Positions 9,176 to 17,823 of a DNA stretch of 64,000 nt are shown here, piece by piece (within the stretch, counting starts at the first letter, position 1; each line of letters opens with the position of its first letter). This DNA is from Donghicola tyrosinivorans (lineage in GTDB: Bacteria; Pseudomonadota; Alphaproteobacteria; Rhodobacterales; Rhodobacteraceae), in NCBI RefSeq assembly GCF_003003355.1, contig NZ_PVTQ01000007.1, positions 1 to 64,000 of the forward strand, in the 5' to 3' direction. Made by a program: the position numbers and the translations under genes. Below the pieces are notes generated by a model. The model made no database searches and was not told the origin of the DNA. It worked only from the letters and a program-made list of their open reading frames with translations.

Positions 9176-10453
9176 TCAGGCTGCGACGTGTCGCGATGGC
9201 GTGCTCACGTCCCGAAATGCGTCTTCAAGGCGGGTAAAACCTTCTTCCAGCAAGCGCCGCGAGATCGTCAGAGGCGCGAAGATCTTCATTACCTCGTCAA
9301 AGGGTCCGCAGCGTTCGATGATCAAACCCCGCTTGAACGCCGCAGCGCCGACGGCAGCAGCCACATTGGGATCGTGGCAAACCACCCCCTGCATCAGGCC
9401 ACGCCCCTTCAGCCCCGTCACCATGTCCGGAAACTTGGCGGCCAGACGCTGCAACCGGTTGGTTTGCCAAATGGCATCACGGGCTAAAGCCTTCTGGAAC
9501 CGGTCGTCGGCCCAGTAGGTCTCGATCATCACGCGGGCGGTGACAAAGGCCAGACAGTTTCCTCGGAAGGTGCCGTTGTGCTGACCCGGCTTCCAAATAT
9601 CCAGCGCACGAGAGTGCAGAACAATCGAGAGCGGCTGACCGAACCCCGACAGGGACTTCGAAAGAACCACGATATCAGGTACAATGCCCGCCTCTTCAAA
9701 GCTGAAAAACCGGCCAGAGCGTCCGCATCCCGCCTGAATATCGTCAATGATCAGCAAAACGCCCCGCGCATGGCAAAGCCGCGCCAAGCCTTGCAGCCAT
9801 TCGGTACTGGCCACGTTCAAACCGCCTTCACCTTGAATGGTCTCCAGCAGCACCGCGGCAGGCAGATCAACACCCGACGATGGATCGTCAAACAGCCGCT
9901 CAATGATGGCCAGCGTATCGATCTCTTCACCGAAATACCCCTCAAAGGGCAGGACCTGCGTGTCGGACAGACCAACACCTGCCCCGCTGCGATGAAAGCT
10001 GTTGCCTGTCGCCGCCAGCGCGCCAAGGGTCATCCCGTGGAACCCGTTGGTAAAGCGCCCGATAGTGCTGCGCCCCGTCGCCAGCCGCGCCAGCTTTAGC
10101 GCGGCCTCAACCGCATTGGTACCGGTGGGGCCAGTGAACTGAACGGCGTAATCCAGCCCGCGCGGCTCTAGAATGTTCTGGGTAAAAGCATTCAAAAATT
10201 GCGCCTTGGCAACGGTCCACAGATCAAGGCTCATGCCGATCCGGTCATCAGAGATATATTCCAGAAGCGCTTGCTTCATCTGCTCTGGATTGTGTCCGTA
10301 ATTCAACGCACCAGCGCCGGACAGAAAGTCAATCCAGCGGTTTCCTTCCGCGTCCCAAATCTCGGCGCCCTTCGCGTGATCGAACACGCGTGGAAATGAG
10401 CGGCAATAGCTCGCAACCGAGGACTCTGCCCCGGTGATCACACTCTCAAACAT
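9176..10453 (-). CDS. Diaminobutyrate--2-oxoglutarate aminotransferase, second EctB-like copy
   Basis: This 425-residue class III PLP aminotransferase closely resembles EctB, which converts aspartate semialdehyde to L-2,4-diaminobutyrate with glutamate as donor. Shared hallmarks are RSYCR-like SYCRSFP near the N-terminus, [31 protein letters not shown], the aspartate motif [10 protein letters not shown] and the PLP lysine in LSKSLSGFG. A clear paralogue sits in the ectoine operon 9 kb away at 19658-20944. This copy is not linked to ectA or ectC; it lies 35 bp upstream of the Pls-type synthetase on the same strand. I therefore infer that it supplies diaminobutyrate for the polymer rather than for ectoine. 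It is full length with no missing catalytic residue that I can see. Confidence 0.85.
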   Translation of the reverse strand: MFESVITGAESSVASYCRSFPRVFDHAKGAEIWDAEGNRWIDFLSGAGALNYGHNPEQMKQALLEYISDDRIGMSLDLWTVAKAQFLNAFTQNILEPRGLDYAVQFTGPTGTNAVEAALKLARLATGRSTIGRFTNGFHGMTLGALAATGNSFHRSGAGVGLSDTQVLPFEGYFGEEIDTLAIIERLFDDPSSGVDLPAAVLLETIQGEGGLNVASTEWLQGLARLCHARGVLLIIDDIQAGCGRSGRFFSFEEAGIVPDIVVLSKSLSGFGQPLSIVLHSRALDIWKPGQHNGTFRGNCLAFVTARVMIETYWADDRFQKALARDAIWQTNRLQRLAAKFPDMVTGLKGRGLMQGVVCHDPNVAAAVGAAAFKRGLIIERCGPFDEVMKIFAPLTISRRLLEEGFTRLEDAFRDVSTPSRHVAA

Positions 10454-10705
10454 AGCGAAACCTACAAAAAATGATCCTCAAAACGCGAAAGCCACACCCC
10501 AATCTGCGACCCTCGGCTTTCTTAATGTATGATAAAACGAGAAAAATTTGCACAATTTTATTCTAACCGGCGGATCGGTGACGAAGTCTTTACGACGCCG
10601 ATCAATTTCATCTATGCTATACATAAGCCAAAATGACAGTTTCACTAGCGCATAAAATATCAACTTTAACGAGTAAAATTTGCGTATAAAGAAAGCAAAA
10701 AGTTA
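10454..10705. promoter_or_regulatory. Divergent promoter region with a repeated AT-rich box
   Basis: This 252-bp gap separates the aminotransferase-synthetase operon (minus) from the beta-barrel gene (plus) and is markedly AT-rich for this genome. A 14-bp box is repeated with one mismatch: CGAGAAAAATTTGC at 10538-10551 and CGAGTAAAATTTGC at 10670-10683. The first copy also lies between inverted arms ATAAAA and TTTTAT. Each copy is near one end of the gap, so each could serve one of the two promoters. This is a candidate binding site for a shared regulator; no regulator gene for it is evident nearby. Confidence 0.4.
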
Positions 10706-11479
10706 ATGTTTAACAATCTTATCTTCCGCACTGGCGGAATTTTGGCCCTGTGTACGCCGGGGCTGACCATGCTTCCGATTTCCGCAAAAGCTGAAACCGA
10801 AATTAGCATCGCTCCCTATACCGTCGTTGTTAACTACGAGCGTCAGAATGACGAAGAAACGGTAAAGACTGTTTCCAAAGAAACGAACGCGGAAATCCGC
10901 CATGAGATCGAATTGTCCGACTCGCAGACCCTCAGCGGCTATGCAGGACTGGATATTTACCACGCTGAAAGTGACCCCAGCGGAATCAGTGCTGGCCTAT
11001 ATCTGGGGACCGCCTACGACATCACCACCGGCGGGTTTGATCTAAGCGCGACCTTCGAAATGGGGGGCGATCTTGATCAGGACACCGGCGAGATGCTGGA
11101 CCCCTACATGGAGGTCTCGGCGGGTGTGGGCTATGATTTTGACGTGGATGAGGCCACGGTCATGACACCTTATATGCAGCTGACGCGGACACTTTATGTG
11201 GACGATGATCTGACTGAGACCAGCGCAACCTTCGGCGCATCCATTAGCCATGCGCTGTCAGACAGCACCGACTTCGGGATCGACGTGTCGTTTGGGTTCG
11301 ATCTGCCCACCCCGATCCAGAACCTGACGACCGAAGTAACCTTTTCGCTGGATCACCGGCTGTCCGAGAACATGGTGCTGTCCGCCACGCTGACCGGAAC
11401 CCGCTATCAGGAACGGGGCGGCTACGAGAGTGAAAGCATCGACTATTCGCCGGGCCTGACCTTCAGCTACGTCTTTTAA
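10706..11479 (+). CDS. Putative outer-membrane beta-barrel protein
   Basis: This 257-residue protein starts with a signal peptide (hydrophobic core about residues 9-24, likely cleavage after AKA near residue 29). The mature part is made of short alternating strands rich in Thr, Ser, Asp, Gly and Tyr. It ends in an aromatic C-terminus (FSYVF), the usual BAM-recognition signal of outer-membrane barrels. I do not recognise a specific family. It is divergent from the aminotransferase/Pls operon and the two share an AT-rich promoter region, which hints at a role with the polymer, for example export or surface display, but this is inference only. The stop overlaps the convergent GntR regulator gene by 4 bp. 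Confidence 0.65.
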   Translation: MFNNLIFRTGGILALCTPGLTMLPISAKAETEISIAPYTVVVNYERQNDEETVKTVSKETNAEIRHEIELSDSQTLSGYAGLDIYHAESDPSGISAGLYLGTAYDITTGGFDLSATFEMGGDLDQDTGEMLDPYMEVSAGVGYDFDVDEATVMTPYMQLTRTLYVDDDLTETSATFGASISHALSDSTDFGIDVSFGFDLPTPIQNLTTEVTFSLDHRLSENMVLSATLTGTRYQERGGYESESIDYSPGLTFSYVF

Positions 11480-12195
11480 CCCTTCGGCTCAAAAATGCCT
11501 TTGGCGCGGTCCAGATGTTCTGCCATTTCCTTGACCGCGCCGTCCGCATCGCGGGCCTCAATCAGGTTCACGATACGCTCATGCTCGGCCAAGGTGACGG
11601 TCTCTTTGCCGGACCAATGCAGCAGCCCTTTGTGGTATTCGAAAAGCCATCCAAGCATCGCACGCGACACCGCCTCAATAATCGGATTGCCCGAGATTTT
11701 CGCGATGCGGCTGTGAAAGACCATATCCTCGGCCACAAAGAGGGCTGGATCGTCCAGATGGCCGCGCTGGCGCTCGACGATGGCACGCAGGTCCGCCACA
11801 TCTTCCGCTGTCGCTTTTTCCGCTGCCACACGCACCAAGCCCAATTCAAACATCTGACGGGCGGATTTCAGATGCTCCAGATTGCCAGGGGCCGCGCTTA
11901 GGACCAGTCGGGCGATCTCGTCCGATTTGGCAAAGACCACATCCGCATCGATCTGGTTCACACGCGAGCGTTCACCGTGGTTAATCGTGATCAAACCGCT
12001 GTTGTGCAGATTTTGCAGGGCCTCTCGCACGGCAGGGCGCCCCACACCGAAACGCTCCATCAAGGCCCGTTCAGAGGGCATGTGATCCCCCGGCCGCAAC
12101 TCGCCCGCGCTGATCATCTCGCGCAGTTTGTCCAGCACCTGATCGGAAAGCTTGCGGCGAACGATTTTGTCACCCTCAGCGCTTTTCTGTACCAT
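11476..12195 (-). CDS. GntR-family regulator, NanR-like (FCD domain)
   Basis: This 239-residue regulator has an N-terminal winged helix of the GntR type (PSERALMERFGVGRPAVREAL, about residues 40-60) and a C-terminal FCD domain with the metal-binding pattern of the FadR subfamily. The segment RKLSDQV...INHGERSRV is very close to the same region of E. coli NanR, the sialic-acid-responsive repressor. The neighbouring divergent gene encodes an AGE-family epimerase/isomerase, so a sugar or acylamino-sugar effector is plausible. The 172-bp gap to that gene would hold the operator. Ligand and targets are inferred. Confidence 0.75.
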   Translation of the reverse strand: MVQKSAEGDKIVRRKLSDQVLDKLREMISAGELRPGDHMPSERALMERFGVGRPAVREALQNLHNSGLITINHGERSRVNQIDADVVFAKSDEIARLVLSAAPGNLEHLKSARQMFELGLVRVAAEKATAEDVADLRAIVERQRGHLDDPALFVAEDMVFHSRIAKISGNPIIEAVSRAMLGWLFEYHKGLLHWSGKETVTLAEHERIVNLIEARDADGAVKEMAEHLDRAKGIFEPKG

Positions 12196-12367
12196 GGAGA
12201 TGTCCTTTGTGGCGGGGATAATCGAAATCGTCCGCGGATTATGATCGTCAGCGGACAGAACCGCAACAGCCCGAATGTGTCCATCATGTTAGCGCATGAC
12301 ATGACGCCGTTGTCTTCGGCGCACAGCTGCTCTAGCCTTTCGGCGATCCGCGTTCCATGAGGCACAA

Positions 12368-13615
12368 ATGCACACCGCCCCTATTTCCGTATCCGGCCCC
12401 GAAGATACCAACAGCTTCTGGATCGATGCCCCTGCGCATCGTGATTGGCTGGCCGCGCAGGCGCTGCGCCAGTTCGATTTCTTTCGGGCCAGCGTCAATC
12501 CCGATGGCGGCTTTTATGTGCTGGATTATTCGGGCAATCCCCTGCCCTCGCGCCTGCAAGAGCTGCACAGCACAACGCGGATGATCCACTCCTTTGCCCT
12601 TGGCCATCTGGCGGGCGTGCCTGATTGCCTTGAGATAATCGACCACGGGATGCGATATCTGGCCTCGCACCATCTGGACCCCGTTCACGGCGGCTATGTC
12701 TGGGGCGTGACCGAGGACACTCCTACCGACACCCGCAAACTGGCCTATGGGCATGTGTTCGTGCTGTTGGCCGCATCAAGCGCAAAAATGGCAGGGCATC
12801 CTGCCGGCGACGCGTTGATCCGCAGCATTACGGACTTGCTGGAGCAGCACTATTGGGAAGAGGATCACAGCCTTTTTGCGGATGAATGGAACCAGGATTG
12901 GACGCCATTTTCCGACTATCGCGGCATGAACGCCAACATGCACGGAACCGAGGCGCTTCTGGCCGCCTATGAGGCCACAGGCGACGGGCGCTATTTGGAC
13001 AAGGCGGGCCGCATTCTGGACTTTTTCATCCACCGCCAAGCGGCAGAGAACGACTGGCGCATCCCCGAACACTATCGCGCCGATTGGAGCGTCGATCGCG
13101 CCTATTCGGGCAATCCCATGTTCCGCCCTGCGGGCACCACCCCCGGCCATTCGCTAGAGTTCGCCCGACTGGCCTTGCAGCATTGGGATCTGGCCGGGCG
13201 TAAAGACCAAAGCCTACCCGAAAAGGCCCGTGCGATTGCGGAACGTGCGCTGATGGATGCTTGGGGCCCCAAGGATGGCGGCATCTTCTACACGCTGAAT
13301 TTCGATGGCACCCCCGCGATCCGTGACCGCTATTGGTGGCCCGTGACCGAAGGGATCGGCGTGCTGGCCAGCCTGATCAAGCTGGACCGCCGCCCCAGCG
13401 ATGAGGCGTGGTATCGCAAGCTCTGGCAATTTGCGGGCGCACATTTCATGGACGCGGCAAACGGCGGCTGGTTTCCCGAAATTGACGCGGACGGCAGACC
13501 CACCGCCCGCCAGTTCGACGGCAAGCCGGATATCTACCACGCGCTTCAGGCCACAGTTTTCCCGCTGGCTTCGGGCCTTAGCCATCAGGCCAAGACCCTG
13601 CCAAAGCTGGTCTAA
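12368..13615 (+). CDS. AGE-family aldose-ketose isomerase or epimerase (YihS/mannose isomerase-like)
   Basis: This 415-residue protein belongs to the N-acylglucosamine 2-epimerase superfamily with an (alpha/alpha)6 barrel. Diagnostic motifs are SRLQELHSTTRMIHSFALG near residue 65, DYRGMNANMHGTEALLAAY near 185, GTTPGHSLEFARL, RYWWPVTEGIG and GKPDIYHALQA near the C-terminus. The pattern of conserved His, Arg and Glu resembles YihS and bacterial mannose isomerase more than RnbP-type epimerases. Its likely reaction is aldose-ketose isomerisation of mannose or a sulfo- or amino-sugar. The NanR-like regulator is transcribed divergently. No other sulfoquinovose or sialic-acid genes are in the window, so the substrate stays open. 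The stop overlaps convergent arsJ by 4 bp. Confidence 0.75.
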   Translation: MHTAPISVSGPEDTNSFWIDAPAHRDWLAAQALRQFDFFRASVNPDGGFYVLDYSGNPLPSRLQELHSTTRMIHSFALGHLAGVPDCLEIIDHGMRYLASHHLDPVHGGYVWGVTEDTPTDTRKLAYGHVFVLLAASSAKMAGHPAGDALIRSITDLLEQHYWEEDHSLFADEWNQDWTPFSDYRGMNANMHGTEALLAAYEATGDGRYLDKAGRILDFFIHRQAAENDWRIPEHYRADWSVDRAYSGNPMFRPAGTTPGHSLEFARLALQHWDLAGRKDQSLPEKARAIAERALMDAWGPKDGGIFYTLNFDGTPAIRDRYWWPVTEGIGVLASLIKLDRRPSDEAWYRKLWQFAGAHFMDAANGGWFPEIDADGRPTARQFDGKPDIYHALQATVFPLASGLSHQAKTLPKLV

Positions 13616-14871
13616 GCGGCCACAGGCTCTAACTTCTGCAAGCGGCGCACGGCGATCCAGCTAAGCGCCGCCATCAGTCCCGCAGTGCCAAGGCACAAGG
13701 GCAACCCGCCGATCTGATAACTCAGCCCCGACAGCAGGGTGCCAAGCAGACGCCCCGCCGCATTCGCCATGTAGTAAAAGCCCACATCCATGGTCACCCG
13801 CCCTTCGCCCGCGAAGGCAAGGATCAGGTAGGAATGGACTGACGAGTTCACAGCAAAGACAAAGCCGAACAGCAAAAGGCCAAGCACCACCAGCGCCGTC
13901 AGCCAGACCGCTCCGGCGCCAGCCACATAGGCTGCGCCTGCCAGCACAAAGGGGATTGGCGTCAGATAAGCCGCCCACCGCATCGCTTGGGTTTCGATCT
14001 GCCGAACGGGCTGGTTTTTGCCGCCGACCAGCTTGGGCGCAAAGGCCTGAACCGCGCCATAGGCGATGATCCACAGGGCCATAAAGCCCCCGATCAGAAA
14101 GAAGGCCGCGCGGCGGCTATCGGGCGTGCCATCGGACAGCACCGACTGGAAATAGATCGGGATGCCGACCACAAACCACACATCCCGCGCCGCAAAAAGG
14201 AACACACGGGCAAGGCTCAGGCGGTTGACCCGCGCATCGCGGCTGATCACTGCCGAGAACTTGGTCCCCTTCTTACCAGCAGGCAGACCGGCGGGCAGAA
14301 ACAGGACGATCGCCAGCAGGATCACCGCCAGAATAGCCGCCATGCCCCAAAGCGTGCCGGTAAATCCGGCCACCGCCAATAGCGCCGCCCCAAGGAAAAA
14401 GCCCGCGCCCTTGACCGCATTTTTCGACCCCGTCAGCAGCGCCACCCATTTGAACAGCGTGCCATCGCCCTTGGGGGCCAGCAGCTTGACCGCCGATTTT
14501 GAGGACATCTTAGCCAGATCCTTGGCGACTCCGCTCAGGCCCTGCACCGACATCACATAAATGACCGAGGCCACAACGCCCCAGCTTGGATCAAGCTGCG
14601 CCAACGCGATCAACGCTACGATCTGGATGCCAAGCCCCCCGTATAGGGTCGAGGCCAGCCCGAACCGCGCCGCGATCCAGCCCGCGCCCAGATTGGTCAC
14701 GATCCCCGCGATCTCATACAGCAGGAACAGATACGCCAACTGGACTGGCGAGAAACCAAGCCCGTTGAAATGCAGCAGCACCAGCATCCGCAAGGCACCG
14801 TCTGACAGCATAAAGGCCCAATATGCCGCCGTTACAGCGGCATAGGCGCGGGCGCCGTTGGGCTGGCTCAT
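13612..14871 (-). CDS. arsJ: Organoarsenical efflux MFS transporter ArsJ
   Basis: This 419-residue major facilitator has 12 predicted helices and the characteristic ArsJ segment [18 protein letters not shown] near residue 115. ArsJ is known to export 1-arseno-3-phosphoglycerate, the unstable product formed when GAPDH acts with arsenate in place of phosphate. Context fits exactly: the upstream gene is a GAPDH that overlaps this start by 4 bp, and the operon begins with an ArsR-ArsC fusion. The C-terminus overlaps the convergent isomerase gene by 4 bp. Confidence 0.92.
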   Translation of the reverse strand: MSQPNGARAYAAVTAAYWAFMLSDGALRMLVLLHFNGLGFSPVQLAYLFLLYEIAGIVTNLGAGWIAARFGLASTLYGGLGIQIVALIALAQLDPSWGVVASVIYVMSVQGLSGVAKDLAKMSSKSAVKLLAPKGDGTLFKWVALLTGSKNAVKGAGFFLGAALLAVAGFTGTLWGMAAILAVILLAIVLFLPAGLPAGKKGTKFSAVISRDARVNRLSLARVFLFAARDVWFVVGIPIYFQSVLSDGTPDSRRAAFFLIGGFMALWIIAYGAVQAFAPKLVGGKNQPVRQIETQAMRWAAYLTPIPFVLAGAAYVAGAGAVWLTALVVLGLLLFGFVFAVNSSVHSYLILAFAGEGRVTMDVGFYYMANAAGRLLGTLLSGLSYQIGGLPLCLGTAGLMAALSWIAVRRLQKLEPVAA

Positions 14872-15878
14872 AGGTTGCCTGCGACCAAGCGGGTGATATC
14901 AGCCAGACGGCAGGCGTAGCCCCATTCGTTGTCGTACCACGCGTAGACCTTCAACTGGGTGCCGTTGATCACCATGGTCGACTGCGCATCAATGATCGAC
15001 GAGCGCGGATCATTCACATAATCGCAGGACACCAGCGGGCGGGTCTCATAGCCCAGAATGCCCTTTAACTCGCCCTCAGCTGCGCTTTGGAACAGGGCGT
15101 TGACCTCTTCAGCGGTGGTCTCGCGCTCCAGTTCGAACACGCAGTCGGTGATCGAGGCATTCAGCAGCGGCACCCGCACCGCATGGCCATTTAGACGCCC
15201 CTTAAGCTCGGGATAAATCAGCGTGATCGCCGTGGCCGAGCCGGTGGTGGTCGGGATCAGGTTCGTCAAAGCCGAGCGCGCGCGGCGCATGTCTTTTGCC
15301 GGACGGTCCACGATAGTCTGGGTGTTGGTCACGTCATGGATAGTGGTGATCGAGCCATGCTTGATCCCCAGATTTTCATGCACAACCTTCACCACAGGGG
15401 CCAGACAATTGGTGGTGCAACTGGCCGCTGTCACCAGATTGTGCTGCGCGGGATCGTAGTCTGTGTGGTTGATCCCGTAGACCAAATTCAGCGCGCCGCC
15501 GTCCTTCACAGGGGCCGAGACCACAACCTTTTTCACCCCAGCCGCATAGTAGGGCGCGATTTTTTCGGCAGTTTTGAAAACGCCTGTGCAGTCGATGACC
15601 ACATCGATGCCCATCTCTTGCAGGGGCAGATCTTCGATCCGCTTTTCGCAGGTCACGCGGATTTTCTGGCCGTTCAGGGTCAGGCTCTCTGCGTCAAAGC
15701 TGGTCTCAACGGGCCAACGACCGTGGACGCTATCAAACTCCAGCAGCAAGGCATGCTGTTCAGGCGTGCCTGCCAGATCGTTGATCAAGACAATCTCGCC
15801 GCCAGCGCCATTGTCGATCAGATCGCGCAGAGCCAGTTTGCCCATCCGGCCAAGGCCGTTCAAAGCGATACGAGTCAT
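14868..15878 (-). CDS. ArsJ-associated glyceraldehyde-3-phosphate dehydrogenase
   Basis: This 336-residue GAPDH has the NAD-binding start [14 protein letters not shown], the catalytic ASCTTNC motif near residue 152 and the C-terminal WYDNEWGY segment. In arsenate-resistance operons this enzyme converts glyceraldehyde-3-phosphate and arsenate to 1-arseno-3-phosphoglycerate, which ArsJ exports. It lies 10 bp downstream of the ArsR-ArsC fusion and overlaps arsJ by 4 bp, so it is dedicated to arsenic resistance rather than to central glycolysis. The start motif differs slightly from housekeeping GAPDH (INGFGRIG), as is usual in this subgroup. Confidence 0.9.
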   Translation of the reverse strand: MTRIALNGLGRMGKLALRDLIDNGAGGEIVLINDLAGTPEQHALLLEFDSVHGRWPVETSFDAESLTLNGQKIRVTCEKRIEDLPLQEMGIDVVIDCTGVFKTAEKIAPYYAAGVKKVVVSAPVKDGGALNLVYGINHTDYDPAQHNLVTAASCTTNCLAPVVKVVHENLGIKHGSITTIHDVTNTQTIVDRPAKDMRRARSALTNLIPTTTGSATAITLIYPELKGRLNGHAVRVPLLNASITDCVFELERETTAEEVNALFQSAAEGELKGILGYETRPLVSCDYVNDPRSSIIDAQSTMVINGTQLKVYAWYDNEWGYACRLADITRLVAGNL

Positions 15879-15888
15879 GTTAAATCCT

Positions 15889-16674
15889 TTACACTATGTC
15901 CAAAGCGATCCGATCGACCGCTGACTGACGTTCAAGAGGGCTAAGATGTTCGAAAGGTAGCGCAGTGAGCGCTTCGATTTTGCGACGCAAGGCGTCGTAG
16001 GTCTGTCGGTAGGCGGACACATCGCCCCCAAGCTCGGAGGGCGACGGGATGCTCCAATGGGCGCAGACGGGCTGGCCGGACCATATGCCGATCTCACATC
16101 TGGCGGCATTGTCGCAAACGGTCAGCACCAGATCGAAGACCGACGCGGCAAATCCCGATATAGATTTTGGAGCGCGCGTTTGCGCCAAATGCCCCGCCCC
16201 TTCAAGAGTTTGCGCGGCAAGGGGATTGACCACATCCGCAGGCATCTGCCCGGCCGAGACCACGCGGAACCGTCCCTGCCCCAGATCATTCAGGATCGCC
16301 TCAGCCATGACCGAACGGGACGCGTTACTGGTGCAAACGAACAAGACATCCACAGGCCCGCCTTCCGAAGGCGCAGCGCATAAATCAGGGCGCCCGCGAC
16401 AACAATCGGCCACCAGATAATCCGAAACCGCACCAAGCCGTTCAATAACAGGCGCGTAGTACAATGACCTGCCCCGTCGCTCTGACCGGATGGCACCGAC
16501 AGCCTCTAGTTCAGACAGATAATGGGACAGGGTGTTCTGCTTTAGGGACAACTGCGCCGCGATCTCGGTCGGACGGGCACCAAAGGGCGCCATACGCACC
16601 AACAAACGCAGCACCCCAAGACGCACGGGGTGCCCGAGGGCGGAAAACAATCTGGCGGCATCATTTATATCCAT
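15889..16674 (-). CDS. ArsR repressor fused to LMW-phosphatase-type arsenate reductase (ArsR-ArsC)
   Basis: The protein (261 residues from the ATG at 16674) joins an N-terminal ArsR-type winged helix, with the recognition region [19 protein letters not shown], to a low-molecular-weight phosphatase-type arsenate reductase. The reductase starts at [18 protein letters not shown], which contains the CX5R loop, and has the family VCDNAARCE...GQPVCAHW segment. An in-frame TTG at 16710 would add 12 residues; I prefer 16674 because [16 protein letters not shown] aligns with ArsR starts. A DCC motif occurs at the end of the ArsR part ([12 protein letters not shown]) and could bind As(III). As first gene of the operon, it would couple sensing and arsenate reduction. 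Most genomes encode these functions separately. Confidence 0.88.
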   Translation of the reverse strand: MDINDAARLFSALGHPVRLGVLRLLVRMAPFGARPTEIAAQLSLKQNTLSHYLSELEAVGAIRSERRGRSLYYAPVIERLGAVSDYLVADCCRGRPDLCAAPSEGGPVDVLFVCTSNASRSVMAEAILNDLGQGRFRVVSAGQMPADVVNPLAAQTLEGAGHLAQTRAPKSISGFAASVFDLVLTVCDNAARCEIGIWSGQPVCAHWSIPSPSELGGDVSAYRQTYDALRRKIEALTALPFEHLSPLERQSAVDRIALDIV

Positions 16675-16836
16675 AATTCCGGAAATATCGAATCCATGCC
16701 CCTTGAGCAAATGAAAGTTTTACAACATATCCGGAAAATCTAGGTTCCAGTCCTTGTTGTCGGCGCATCCAAGTCGTAGTTTTGCCTGACATTTTGCAGA
16801 TCATTTGGCACGAAATTCTTGAGAGGTTCAGGCAGC
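16675..16836. promoter_or_regulatory. Divergent ars/asparaginase promoter region with a repeated TCCGGAAA box
   Basis: The gap between the arsenic operon (minus) and the asparaginase gene (plus) carries two copies of a short box: TTCCGGAA at 16677-16684, a perfect 8-bp palindrome just upstream of the preferred arsR-arsC ATG, and ATCCGGAAA at 16729-16737. Their position and symmetry suggest an ArsR operator, but they are short and could be chance. Confidence 0.35.
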
Positions 16837-17787
16837 ATGGCGCTACTCGTGATCCATACGGGCGGAACAATCGGCATGATTGAAACAGCCGAAGGTTACG
16901 CCACCCAACAGGGTGTGGTGGAGAATGCCGTCAAACGCATGGGTGCGCGGACGTTGCACGACCGGATCGATGTGGTTTGCCTGTCGCCCTTAATTGATAG
17001 CGCCCAAGCGACCCCCGAAGACTGGGACAAGATCGCCCAAGCCATCAGTGCGGCCTATGACCTCTATGACAGTTTCGTGGTGACCCATGGGACCGACACG
17101 CTGGCCTATACGGCAGCGGCCCTGTGCCTGGCCCTGCCCGGATTGACCAAGCCGGTGATTGTGACCGGCGCGATGCTGCCCCTGACGGTCGAGGGCAACG
17201 ATGGCGCCCGCAACCTGCAAGAAGCACTGACAACAGCACTGGACGCCCCCGCAGGCGTATGGGTGCAATTCGCTGGCAAACAGATGCACGGTGGCCGTAT
17301 CCGCAAAGCGCATTCCCATGCCTTTGACGCCTTCACCGCCGAAGCCACCAAGGTACCGCCAACCATCAAAGCCGACACGATCGGGCACGTACCAGTCTCC
17401 GCCCATGATGTGGCCGTGATTTCCATCACACCGGGCCTTAGCACCAAGCTTGTGGACTATGCTGCCAACAATAGCAAAGGGATCATCCTGCGCTGCTATG
17501 GGTCTGGCACCGCGCCCGACAGCCCTGAATTCCGCGCCGCGCTAGAGGCTGCCGCCGCGCGTCAGATCCCTGTCATCGCCATTTCCCAATGCCCCGAGGG
17601 CGGGATGCACATGGGCACCTATGCAACCGACAGCTTTCTTCGGGCGCGGGGCGTGCTGGACGGGCGCGATATGACTTTGGAAATGGCCTATGTGAAGCTG
17701 CACTACGCCCTGTCCAACTTCCCCACGCTGGCAGAACAGCAAGCGTATCTGACCACTGACCAATGCGGCGAATACAGCCTGAGCTAA
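16837..17787 (+). CDS. L-asparaginase
   Basis: This 316-residue protein is an asparaginase of the bacterial type I/II fold that hydrolyses L-asparagine to aspartate and ammonia. Both catalytic threonine motifs are visible: HTGGTIGM at the N-terminus and VTHGTDTLAYTAAAL near residue 88. No signal peptide is seen, so a cytoplasmic enzyme is likely. I placed the start at the ATG at 16837, preceded by GAGAGG at 16821-16826; an in-frame TTG at 16819 is less likely. Its product aspartate is the precursor for the neighbouring ectoine pathway, although the genes are on opposite strands and separated by a terminator. Confidence 0.88.
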   Translation: MALLVIHTGGTIGMIETAEGYATQQGVVENAVKRMGARTLHDRIDVVCLSPLIDSAQATPEDWDKIAQAISAAYDLYDSFVVTHGTDTLAYTAAALCLALPGLTKPVIVTGAMLPLTVEGNDGARNLQEALTTALDAPAGVWVQFAGKQMHGGRIRKAHSHAFDAFTAEATKVPPTIKADTIGHVPVSAHDVAVISITPGLSTKLVDYAANNSKGIILRCYGSGTAPDSPEFRAALEAAAARQIPVIAISQCPEGGMHMGTYATDSFLRARGVLDGRDMTLEMAYVKLHYALSNFPTLAEQQAYLTTDQCGEYSLS

Positions 17788-17792
17788 GAAAA

Positions 17793-17816
17793 AACCCGCG
17801 CCAATCAGCGCGGGTT
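17793..17816. terminator. Bidirectional intrinsic terminator
   Basis: A perfect 9-bp stem, AACCCGCGC at 17793-17801 and GCGCGGGTT at 17808-17816, encloses the loop CAATCA. A-rich sequence precedes it and CTTTAGTTT follows it, so it can stop transcription from the asparaginase gene (plus) and from the aspartokinase gene (minus), whose stops flank it. Confidence 0.85.
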
Positions 17817-17823
17817 CTTTAGT

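Noticed and set aside
16683-16697. Possible short leader peptide before the arsR-arsC start
   Set aside because: A small ATG frame follows AAGGGG, but the spacing is about one base and the frame is ten codons; too weak to call.
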